Source: Mikania micrantha (taxonomy: Eukaryota; Streptophyta; Magnoliopsida; Asterales; Asteraceae). Taken from it: a stretch of DNA of 64,000 bases. The DNA is taken from the NCBI GenBank assembly GCA_009363875.1, contig CM018694.1, positions 1,488,001 to 1,552,000 of the forward strand. Direction: 5' to 3'. The notes beneath the pieces were generated by a model that worked only from the letters and a program-made list of their open reading frames with translations, was not told the DNA's origin and made no database searches. The position numbers and the translations under genes are program-made. Position 1 is the stretch's first letter. The number at the start of each line of letters is the position of its first letter. Positions 35,601 to 46,402 of this stretch are shown here, one piece after another.

Positions 35601-38600
35601 CCTAAGGTTCGCTGGACGAACCCTTAGATTCGCTAGACGAACCTATGAAAACCATTCAAAAGGTTCGCCGAACCTTTGACAGCCTATAGGTTCGCTAAAC
35701 CTAACAACCACAATAGGTTCGCTGACATGCCAAGGTTCGTGGGCCAAACGAACCTTATGCATATACTAGCCGAACCTTTTACAAAAACAAAATAAATACA
35801 ACTTTTGAATAGCAAACAATTGCAAACATGCACTAACAAACTCCCCCTAAATGTTTGCTATCAAAATCTTTAATCTTTGCCTTCAGCTCTATCTTCAACT
35901 TTATCTTCAACTGTTTCTTCAACTCTGTCTTTTACTCCACTCGATTCCCCAGCTTCTTCAACCACATTATCCACCGCTCGTATAACAACCGAACGTGGTA
36001 TCTTTGCCAATCTTTCTGCTTCAATCTTAGCAGCCCTTTCATCTCTCTCCTTCTGAACTTGCATCGATTCTGTATAAAGATAATTCACATCTTTCCAATC
36101 GCAACCAGAATGTATACCCAATGTGTAACACATTCGTGCAATGGTCTGATACTGAATTGCCATATCTTTGTAGCTCACTCCAACATCATGATAACCATTT
36201 TCAGCATAAATCTCTGCAGTGTTGAGTAAATCAATATCATCTTTAGAACAATTGACAATCCAAATAGGATCAAGCATTCGGATCACTCTCCAATCATCAT
36301 CTTGCTTCAAAACAATTACACCTTCAGAAGTTCTCTCATCATAAAACCAAAATTTAAAGAATGAATTCCAATCTTGTTCCATCTTTCGAAGTCTTGGTCT
36401 CTTGAAAACTCTGTTGGTTTGGTTGAAACCGATCAGGATCGAATACGAAGTCCTACGAACTATTAACTACGTGCGGAATCCATAGTCAATATGTACAAAT
36501 ACAAAGAACACAAGCAATTCAATAATCAACTCTTGTATTATCAACAAATGATTACAAGAAGACAATTCTCACACAGAGAAAATACAGAGAATTTCTAGCA
36601 ATCTGTACAAAGTTCTGAAAGTTCTCAAAGTTCTGTCCAGATCTACAAACAAACCTGCTATTTATAGATACTGGACCAGCGAACCTTTTACTGCTAGCCG
36701 AACCTAAGGTATGCCAGCCGAACCCTAAGGTTCGCTGGACGAACCCTTAGATTCGCTAGACGAACCTATGAAAACCATTCAAAAGGTTCGCCGAACCTTT
36801 GACAGCCTATAGGTTCGCTAAACCTAACAACCACAATAGGTTCGCTGACATGCCAAGGTTCGTGGGCCAAACGAACCTTATGCATATACTAGCCGAACCT
36901 TTTACAAAAACTAAATAAATACAACTTTTGAATAGCAAACAATTGCAAACATGCACTAACAAACTCCCCCTAAATGTTTGCTATCAAAATCTTTAATCTT
37001 TGCCTTCAGCTCTATCTTCAACTTTATCTTCAACTGTTTCTTCAACTCTGTCTTTTACTCCACTCGATTCCCCAGCTTCTTCAACCACATTATCCACCGC
37101 TCGTATAACAACCGAACGTGGTATCTTTGCCAATCTTTCTGCTTCAATCTTAGCAGCCCTTTCATCTCTCTCCTTCTGAACTTGCATCGATTCTGTATAA
37201 AGATAATTCACATCTTTCCAATCGCAACCAGAATGTATACCCAATGTGTAACACATTCGTGCAATGGTCTGATACTGAATTGCCATATCTTTGTAGCTCA
37301 CTCCAACATCATGATAACCATTTTCAGCATAAATCTCTGCAGTGTTGAGTAAATCAATATCATCTTTAGAACAATTGACAATCCAAATAGGATCAAGCAT
37401 TCGGATCACTCTCCAATCATCATCTTGCTTCAAAACAATTACACCTTCAGAAGTTCTCTCATCATAAAACCAAAATTTAAAGAATGAATTCCAATCTTGT
37501 TCCATCTTTCGAAGTCTTGGTCTCTTGAAAACTCTGTTGGTTTGGTTGAAACCGATCAGGATCGAATACGAAGTCCTACGAACTATTAACTACGTGCGGA
37601 ATCCATAGTCAATATGTACAAATACAAAGAACACAAGCAATTCAATAATCAACTCTTGTATTATCAACAAATGATTACAAGAAGACAATTCTCACACAGA
37701 GAAAATACAGAGAATTTCTAGCAATCTGTACAAAGTTCTGAAAGTTCTCAAAGTTCTGTCCAGATCTACAAACAAACCTGCTATTTATAGATACTGGACC
37801 AGCGAACCTTTTACTGCTAGCCGAACCTAAGGTATGCCAGCCGAACCCTAAGGTTCGCTGGACGAACCCTTAGATTCGCTAGACGAACCTATGAAAACCA
37901 TTCAAAAGGTTCGCCGAACCTTTGACAGCCTATAGGTTCGCTAAACCTAACAACCACAATAGGTTCGCTGACATGCCAAGGTTCGTGGGCCAAACGAACC
38001 TTATGCATATACTAGCCGAACCTTTTACAAAAACAAAATAAATACAACTTTTGAATAGCAAACAATTGCAAACATGCACTAACAAACTCCCCCTAAATGT
38101 TTGCTATCAAAATCTTTAATCTTTGCCTTCAGCTCTATCTTCAACTTTATCTTCAACTGTTTCTTCAACTCTGTCTTTTACTCCACTCGATTCCCCAGCT
38201 TCTTCAACCACATTATCCACCGCTCGTATAACAACCGAACGTGGTATCTTTGCCAATCTTTCTGCTTCAATCTTAGCAGCCCTTTCATCTCTCTCCTTCT
38301 GAACTTGCATCGATTCTGTATAAAGATAATTCACATCTTTCCAATCGCAACCAGAATGTATACCCAATGTGTAACACATTCGTGCAATGGTCTGATACTG
38401 AATTGCCATATCTTTGTAGCTCACTCCAACATCATGATAACCATTTTCAGCATAAATCTCTGCAGTGTTGAGTAAATCAATATCATCTTTAGAACAATTG
38501 ACAATCCAAATAGGATCAAGCATTCGGATCACTCTCCAATCATCATCTTGCTTCAAAACAATTACACCTTCAGAAGTTCTCTCATCATAAAACCAAAATT

Positions 38601-41600
38601 TAAAGAATGAATTCCAATCTTGTTCCATCTTTCGAAGTCTTGGTCTCTTGAAAACTCTGTTGGTTTGGTTGAAACCGATCAGGATCGAATACGAAGTCCT
38701 ACGAACTATTAACTACGTGCGGAATCCATAGTCAATATGTACAAATACAAAGAACACAAGCAATTCAATAATCAACTCTTGTATTATCAACAAATGATTA
38801 CAAGAAGACAATTCTCACACAGAGAAAATACAGAGAATTTCTAGCAATCTGTACAAAGTTCTGAAAGTTCTCAAAGTTCTGTCCAGATCTACAAACAAAC
38901 CTGCTATTTATAGATACTGGACCAGCGAACCTTTTACTGCTAGCCGAACCTAAGGTATGCCAGCCGAACCCTAAGGTTCGCTGGACGAACCCTTAGATTC
39001 GCTAGACGAACCTATGAAAACCATTCAAAAGGTTCGCCGAACCTTTGACAGCCTATAGGTTCGCTAAACCTAACAACCACAATAGGTTCGCTGACATGCC
39101 AAGGTTCGTGGGCCAAACGAACCTTATGCATATACTAGCCGAACCTTTTACAAAAACAAAATAAATACAACTTTTGAATAGCAAACAATTGCAAACATGC
39201 ACTAACAAACTCCCCCTAAATGTTTGCTATCAAAATCTTTAATCTTTGCCTTCAGCTCTATCTTCAACTTTATCTTCAACTGTTTCTTCAACTCTGTCTT
39301 TTACTCCACTCGATTCCCCAGCTTCTTCAACCACATTATCCACCGCTCGTATAACAACCGAACGTGGTATCTTTGCCAATCTTTCTGCTTCAATCTTAGC
39401 AGCCCTTTCATCTCTCTCCTTCTGAACTTGCATCGATTCTGTATAAAGATAATTCACATCTTTCCAATCGCAACCAGAATGTATACCCAATGTGTAACAC
39501 ATTCGTGCAATGGTCTGATACTGAATTGCCATATCTTTGTAGCTCACTCCAACATCATGATAACCATTTTCAGCATAAATCTCTGCAGTGTTGAGTAAAT
39601 CAATATCATCTTTAGAACAATTGACAATCCAAATAGGATCAAGCATTCGGATCACTCTCCAATCATCATCTTGCTTCAAAACAATTACACCTTCAGAAGT
39701 TCTCTCATCATAAAACCAAAATTTAAAGAATGAATTCCAATCTTGTTCCATCTTTCGAAGTCTTGGTCTCTTGAAAACTCTGTTGGTTTGGTTGAAACCG
39801 ATCAGGATCGAATACGAAGTCCTACGAACTATTAACTACGTGCGGAATCCATAGTCAATATGTACAAATACAAAGAACACAAGCAATTCAATAATCAACT
39901 CTTGTATTATCAACAAATGATTACAAGAAGACAATTCTCACACAGAGAAAATACAGAGAATTTCTAGCAATCTGTACAAAGTTCTGAAAGTTCTCAAAGT
40001 TCTGTCCAGATCTACAAACAAACCTGCTATTTATAGATACTGGACCAGCGAACCTTTTACTGCTAGCCGAACCTAAGGTATGCCAGCCGAACCCTAAGGT
40101 TCGCTGGACGAACCCTTAGATTCGCTAGACGAACCTATGAAAACCATTCAAAAGGTTCGCCGAACCTTTGACAGCCTATAGGTTCGCTAAACCTAACAAC
40201 CACAATAGGTTCGCTGACATGCCAAGGTTCGTGGGCCAAACGAACCTTATGCATATACTAGCCGAACCTTTTACAAAAACAAAATAAATACAACTTTTGA
40301 ATAGCAAACAATTGCAAACATGCACTAACAAACTCCCCCTAAATGTTTGCTATCAAAATCTTTAATCTTTGCCTTCAGCTCTATCTTCAACTTTATCTTC
40401 AACTGTTTCTTCAACTCTGTCTTTTACTCCACTCGATTCCCCAGCTTCTTCAACCACATTATCCACCGCTCGTATAACAACCGAACGTGGTATCTTTGCC
40501 AATCTTTCTGCTTCAATCTTAGCAGCCCTTTCATCTCTCTCCTTCTGAACTTGCATCGATTCTGTATAAAGATAATTCACATCTTTCCAATCGCAACCAG
40601 AATGTATACCCAATGTGTAACACATTCGTGCAATGGTCTGATACTGAATTGCCATATCTTTGTAGCTCACTCCAACATCATGATAACCATTTTCAGCATA
40701 AATCTCTGCAGTGTTGAGTAAATCAATATCATCTTTAGAACAATTGACAATCCAAATAGGATCAAGCATTCGGATCACTCTCCAATCATCATCTTGCTTC
40801 AAAACAATTACACCTTCAGAAGTTCTCTCATCATAAAACCAAAATTTAAAGAATGAATTCCAATCTTGTTCCATCTTTCGAAGTCTTGGTCTCTTGAAAA
40901 CTCTGTTGGTTTGGTTGAAACCGATCAGGATCGAATACGAAGTCCTACGAACTATTAACTACGTGCGGAATCCATAGTCAATATGTACAAATACAAAGAA
41001 CACAAGCAATTCAATAATCAACTCTTGTATTATCAACAAATGATTACAAGAAGACAATTCTCACACAGAGAAAATACAGAGAATTTCTAGCAATCTGTAC
41101 AAAGTTCTGAAAGTTCTCAAAGTTCTGTCCAGATCTACAAACAAACCTGCTATTTATAGATACTGGACCAGCGAACCTTTTACTGCTAGCCGAACCTAAG
41201 GTATGCCAGCCGAACCCTAAGGTTCGCTGGACGAACCCTTAGATTCGCTAGACGAACCTATGAAAACCATTCAAAAGGTTCGCCGAACCTTTGACAGCCT
41301 ATAGGTTCGCTAAACCTAACAACCACAATAGGTTCGCTGACATGCCAAGGTTCGTGGGCCAAACGAACCTTATGCATATACTAGCCGAACCTTTTACAAA
41401 AACTAAATAAATACAACTTTTGAATAGCAAACAATTGCAAACATGCACTAACAAACTCCCCCTAAATGTTTGCTATCAAAATCTTTAATCTTTGCCTTCA
41501 GCTCTATCTTCAACTTTATCTTCAACTGTTTCTTCAACTCTGTCTTTTACTCCACTCGATTCCCCAGCTTCTTCAACCACATTATCCACCGCTCGTATAA

Positions 41601-42606
41601 CAACCGAACGTGGTATCTTTGCCAATCTTTCTGCTTCAATCTTAGCAGCCCTTTCATCTCTCTCCTTCTGAACTTGCATCGATTCTGTATAAAGATAATT
41701 CACATCTTTCCAATCGCAACCAGAATGTATACCCAATGTGTAACACATTCGTGCAATGGTCTGATACTGAATTGCCATATCTTTGTAGCTCACTCCAACA
41801 TCATGATAACCATTTTCAGCATAAATCTCTGCAGTGTTGAGTAAATCAATATCATCTTTAGAACAATTGACAATCCAAATAGGATCAAGCATTCGGATCA
41901 CTCTCCAATCATCATCTTGCTTCAAAACAATTACACCTTCAGAAGTTCTCTCATCATAAAACCAAAATTTAAAGAATGAATTCCAATCTTGTTCCATCTT
42001 TCGAAGTCTTGGTCTCTTGAAAACTCTGTTGGTTTGGTTGAAACCGATCAGGATCGAATACGAAGTCCTACGAACTATTAACTACGTGCGGAATCCATAG
42101 TCAATATGTACAAATACAAAGAACACAAGCAATTCAATAATCAACTCTTGTATTATCAACAAATGATTACAAGAAGACAATTCTCACACAGAGAAAATAC
42201 AGAGAATTTCTAGCAATCTTACAAAGTTCTGAAAGTTCTCAAAGTTCTGTCCAGATCTACAAACAAACCTGCTATTTATAGATACTGGACCAGCGAACCT
42301 TTTACTGCTAGCCGAACCTAAGGTATGCCAGCCGAACCCTAAGGTTCGCTGGACGAACCCTTAGATTCGCTAGACGAACCTATGAAAACCATTCAAAAGG
42401 TTCGCCGAACCTTTGACAGCCTATAGGTTCGCTAAACCTAACAACCACAATAGGTTCGCTGACATGCCAAGGTTCGTGGGCCAAACGAACCTTATGCATA
42501 TACTAGCCGAACCTTTTACAAAAACTAAATAAATACAACTTTTGAATAGCAAACAATTGCAAACATGCACTAACAAACTCCCCCTAAATGTTTGCTATCA
42601 AAATCT

Positions 42607-43119
42607 TTAATCTTTGCCTTCAGCTCTATCTTCAACTTTATCTTCAACTGTTTCTTCAACTCTGTCTTTTACTCCACTCGATTCCCCAGCTTCTTCAACC
42701 ACATTATCCACCGCTCGTATAACAACCGAACGTGGTATCTTTGCCAATCTTTCTGCTTCAATCTTAGCAGCCCTTTCATCTCTCTCCTTCTGAACTTGCA
42801 TCGATTCTGTATAAAGATAATTCACATCTTTCCAATCGCAACCAGAATGTATACCCAATGTGTAACACATTCGTGCAATGGTCTGATACTGAATTGCCAT
42901 ATCTTTGTAGCTCACTCCAACATCATGATAACCATTTTCAGCATAAATCTATGCAGTGTTGAGTAAATCAATATCATCTTTAGAACAATTGACAATCCAA
43001 ATAGGATCAAGCATTCGGATCACTCTCCAATCATCATCTTGCTTCAAAACAATTACACCTTCAGAAGTTCTCTCATCATAAAACCAAAATTTAAAGAATG
43101 AATTCCAATCTTGTTCCAT
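42607..43119 (-). pseudogene. Array unit 21 copy of the 170-codon ORF, with a nonsense mutation
   Basis: A single base change (plus-strand CTC to CTA, 42949-42951) turns a Glu codon in the TAEIYAENG segment into TAG at about codon 57. The rest matches the other copies. The same unit also has the 1-bp LTR deletion, so it is one of the most changed units. Confidence 0.9.
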
Positions 43120-44271
43120 CTTTCGAAGTCTTGGTCTCTTGAAAACTCTGTTGGTTTGGTTGAAACCGATCAGGATCGAATACGAAGTCCTACGAACTAT
43201 TAACTACGTGCGGAATCCATAGTCAATATGTACAAATACAAAGAACACAAGCAATTCAATAATCAACTCTTGTATTATCAACAAATGATTACAAGAAGAC
43301 AATTCTCACACAGAGAAAATACAGAGAATTTCTGGCAATCTTTACAAAGTTCTGAAAGTTCTCAAAGTTCTGTCCAGATCTACAAACAAACCTCCTATTT
43401 ATATATACTGGACCAGCGAACCTTTTACTGCTAGCCGAACCTAAGGTATGCCAGCCGAACCCTAAGGTTCGCTGGACGAACCCTTAGATTCGCTAGACGA
43501 ACCTATGAAAACCATTCAAAAGGTTCGCCGAACCTTTGACAGCCTATAGGTTCGCTAAACCTAACAACCACAATAGGTTCGCTGACATGCCAAGGTTCGT
43601 GGGCCAAACGAACCTTATGCATATACTAGCCAAACCTTTTACAAAAACTAAATAAATACAACTTTTGAATAGCAAACAATTGCAAACATGCACTAACAAA
43701 CTCCCCCTAAATGTTTGCTATCAAAATCTTTAATCTTTGCCTTCAGCTCTATCTTCAACTTTATCTTCAACTGTTTCTTCAACTCTGTCTTTTACTCCAC
43801 TCGATTCCCCAGCTTCTTCAACCACATTATCCACCGCTCGTATAACAACCGAACGTGGTATCTTTGCCAATCTTTCTGCTTCAATCTTAGCAGCCCTTTC
43901 ATCTCTCTCCTTCTGAACTTGCATCGATTCTGTATAAAGATAATTCACATCTTTCCAATCGCAACCAGAATGTATACCCAATGTGTAACACATTCGTGCA
44001 ATGGTCTGATACTGAATTGCCATATCTTTGTAGCTCACTCCAACATCATGATAACCATTTTCAGCATAAATCTCTGCAGTGTTGAGTAAATCAATATCAT
44101 CTTTAGAACAATTGACAATCCAAATAGGATCAAGCATTCGGATCACTCTCCAATCATCATCTTGCTTCAAAACAATTACACCTTCAGAAGTTCTCTCATC
44201 ATAAAACCAAAATTTAAAGAATGAATTCCAATCTTGTTCCATCTTTCGAAGTCTTGGTCTCTTGAAAACTC

Positions 44272-44820
44272 TGTTGGTTTGGTTGAAACCGATCAGGATC
44301 GAATACGAAGTCCTACGAACTATTAACTACGTGCGGAATCCATAGTCAATATGTACAAATACAAAGAACACAAGCAATTCAATAATCAACTCTTGTATTA
44401 TCAACAAATGATTACAAGAAGACAATTCTCACACAGAGAAAATACAGAGAATTTCTAGCAATCTGTACAAAGTTCTGAAAGTTCTCAAAGTTCTGTCCAG
44501 ATCTACAAACAAACCTGCTATTTATAGATACTGGACCAGCGAACCTTTTACTGCTAGCCGAACCTAAGGTATGCCAGCCGAACCCTAAGGTTCGCTGGAC
44601 GAACCCTTAGATTCGCTAGACGAACCTATGAAAACCATTCAAAAGGTTCGCCGAACCTTTGACAGCCTATAGGTTCGCTAAACCTAACAACCACAATAGG
44701 TTCGCTACATGCCAAGGTTCGTGGGCCAAACGAACCTTATGCATATACTAGCCGAACCTTTTACAAAAACAAAATAAATACAACTTTTGAATAGCAAACA
44801 ATTACAAACATGCACTAACA
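44272..44820 (-). repeat. Outer right LTR of the array (original 5' LTR)
   Basis: 549 bp. It has the 9-bp insertion and most internal-unit variants, but its last bases carry the ancestral CAATTACAAAC form, and it has a private 1-bp loss (CGCTACATG for CGCTGACATG). By eye it differs from the outer left LTR at about three substitutions and two indels, so the insertion is young. Confidence 0.9.
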
Positions 44821-44825
44821 AAAAT
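44821..44825. repeat. Target-site duplication of the array, right copy (AAAAT)
   Basis: Matches 19571-19575. Confidence 0.8.
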
Positions 44826-45745
44826 TCTTTTTAGTTTTATCAATCAAACATATCATTTAGCTCACTTCATATTTCTTATTCTAATTCAATTCTTTCATTC
44901 AACCTTACTTATTTACAATATTGTTATGAAACTTTAACTTTATTTTTCGATATTTATTAACAAAATATTAATAAAATTTTTGTTTAAGGAGGACCCTGTC
45001 GTCCAATCCTGTTACGCCAAGAGTAGGTTGCAAGGGTTGCCAAATTTAAATGAAGATCCCAACATTCAATTCTACCGCATGAGTAGGTTCCTAGATTTAA
45101 ATGAAGAACCTTACATTGAAGCTTATGTTAAACCTTACATTGAGCTTTTAACATATACGAAAACAATCAGGAGTTTGGATTTGAATGTAAAATTTCATAC
45201 AACCAAGAAGGCAGTTATGAACAAACTAGTGAACCTTTTGAGCCTTAACAAAGCAGTCATGATTATTTCAACAAATATAGTAACACAAAAGTGTTATGGG
45301 ACATCAATTAGGCGTGACATTTTGTTAACATTAATCTTATTAGCTTTATATATGTATAAATTTAACAGTAGTGTTTTTTTAAGAAATTAAGTCTCGTTAT
45401 GATTTGATGGCTTGGGTAAAAAACATAGCAGTCAACAATAGTTACATTATATTCACCGTAAGATAAAAGAAAGGAGGCCATACTAAAATCGATACGGCTT
45501 GTATGTGATTGTAGTGGCAAACACAGGAGCACATCTATCGATAGATGCTTTGGAAGCAAGATGTTGGACCAAGTAGTTTTTTACCAGGTATATTCGAATT
45601 TAGACTCTTGGTCAAAAACTAGGTATAAAGTCCCTCTTAAGTCAAACACTTGGTGGTTTTAATAGTTTGTTAAGTTATCTAAAAGAAGAATAATAAAGAA
45701 ATAGCGCAACAAATTATCAGGAAATTCAAAAAAAAATACAGGGAA
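44826..45745. other. AT-rich unique stretch right of the array
   Basis: This is the right half of the array's insertion site. Apart from the short ORF at 44980-45390 it holds no recognisable gene, LTR end or repeat. Confidence 0.5.
44980..45390 (+). CDS. 136-codon ORF with DLN/NLN-type repeats (possible exon or captured fragment)
   Basis: The N-terminal ~75 residues contain three spaced repeats, LPNLNEDP, LDLNEEP and SLDLNVKF, related to the DLNxxP/LxLxL EAR repression motif of plant transcriptional repressors. Before the first codons the sequence reads T-rich then TTTAAG/GAGGACC, which could be a splice acceptor near 44989. The C-terminal half looks like read-through into AT-rich non-coding DNA. 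I do not recognise the protein; an exon fragment captured by a transposon, or chance, are both possible. Confidence 0.25.
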   Translation: MFKEDPVVQSCYAKSRLQGLPNLNEDPNIQFYRMSRFLDLNEEPYIEAYVKPYIELLTYTKTIRSLDLNVKFHTTKKAVMNKLVNLLSLNKAVMIISTNIVTQKCYGTSIRRDILLTLILLALYMYKFNSSVFLRN

Positions 45746-46175
45746 TGTTGGGATATAAATACCCAAACATTTAATGTTACAAGACAAAAATAATAAGACC
45801 AACATCTAACAAAGTTACAGACACTGATACAAACGGAATAGTACAACAACTGATAGAAAGTCAACAACGGAAACTTAAGTCTTCAGTGGTTCTTCAATAT
45901 TTAGCTCTTCTGTGGTTGTAAGCAGTTGCTGTGTGATTAGTGTTCAATTGCGGATGCTGATCAGCGGTTGTCATTGTTGACTCAGCTGTTGTATTCCAAG
46001 GTAAGGATGATCCATGGTTGTGTTCCAAGAATGAAGCTCAGCGGTTGAGAGCAATTTTTCGCGGTTGTTCTTTTGTGAATCTTCTACGGTTGTTATTCAG
46101 TTGTTAAGCTGCACAGTGGTTTTTCTCAAAGGTTGGGAGGTACGGTTAAGGCTAAACAATCCTTATTTTTCAACA
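45746..46175 (-). repeat. Copia-type LTR of a third family, minus strand
   Basis: About 430 bp with TGTTGGGATA...TTCAACA ends. On the right it is followed by ATCTCCCTCCAGAG, which on the minus strand is a purine-rich tract in the PPT position. It is rich in GGTTG words (CAGCGGTTG, GGTTGTTC). No partner LTR in the window. Confidence 0.6.
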
Positions 46176-46402
46176 ATCTCCCTCCAGAGTGATGAAGCCA
46201 AAACCACTTATTTTTGACTTAGGATCAAGTTGATTTGATACCTGAGATTGCACACAAATTGTAGAACTTCATAGTTTCTCTTAGCATTCTCTAAAGTCAT
46301 GTGCAGCAACATTGACAGATAAGTAGAGGGTTTTTGTTGTTGAGGAGGAGGAAGACGAAGGGGAGTAGATGATGATGGCCAATGTATGATTTCCCTTCTT
46401 TT
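46176..46402 (-). mobile_element. 3' end stub of the Copia element whose LTR lies at 45746-46175
   Basis: A short internal remnant. A minus-strand open frame (46208 up to the junction near 46402) reads through PPPQQQKPSTYLS and YEVLQFVCNLRYQ to a stop close to the PPT, which looks like the tail of a coding region but is too short to name. It is cut by the Gypsy-like LTR beginning at 46403. Confidence 0.4.

Larger units (their letters stand above)
19576..44820 (-). mobile_element. LTR-retrotransposon-derived macrosatellite: 22 tandem units of 1,123 bp plus closing LTR
   Basis: 25,245 bp. Unit starts (T of the LTR's TG): 19576, 20690, then every 1123 bp to 42027 (21813, 22936, 24059 ... 40904, 42027), then 43149, with the final LTR at 44272. 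Unit lengths: 1114 (lacks a 9-bp insertion), nineteen of 1123, one of 1122 (1-bp loss near 42219), one of 1123. Each unit is LTR (550 bp) + PPT + a 573-bp remnant of an extra-ORF 3' end, abutting the next LTR. Minus-strand sense, so the right-hand LTR is the original 5' LTR. PBS, gag, pol and the front of the extra ORF are absent in every unit. Units 2-15 look identical by eye; differences cluster in units 1 and 20-22. Likely origin: internal deletion of one insertion, then unequal LTR-LTR recombination or rolling-circle amplification. Confidence 0.95.

Noticed and set aside
20133..44089. A 124-codon plus-strand ORF repeated in every array unit
   Set aside because: It is antisense to the 170-codon ORF, whose protein is homologous to the extra ORF of element B. 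The plus-strand frame has no such support and is open only because of codon bias on the other strand.
19576..44820. CRISPR array or classical centromeric satellite
   Set aside because: The 1,123-bp unit has no spacer-repeat alternation, and it contains an LTR, PPT and ORF remnant. It is flanked by a target duplication. A centromeric role cannot be judged from sequence alone.
19576..44820. The array as tandem full LTR retrotransposons able to transpose
   Set aside because: No unit has a PBS, gag or pol, so none can be copied by normal reverse transcription in cis; the units only share LTRs.
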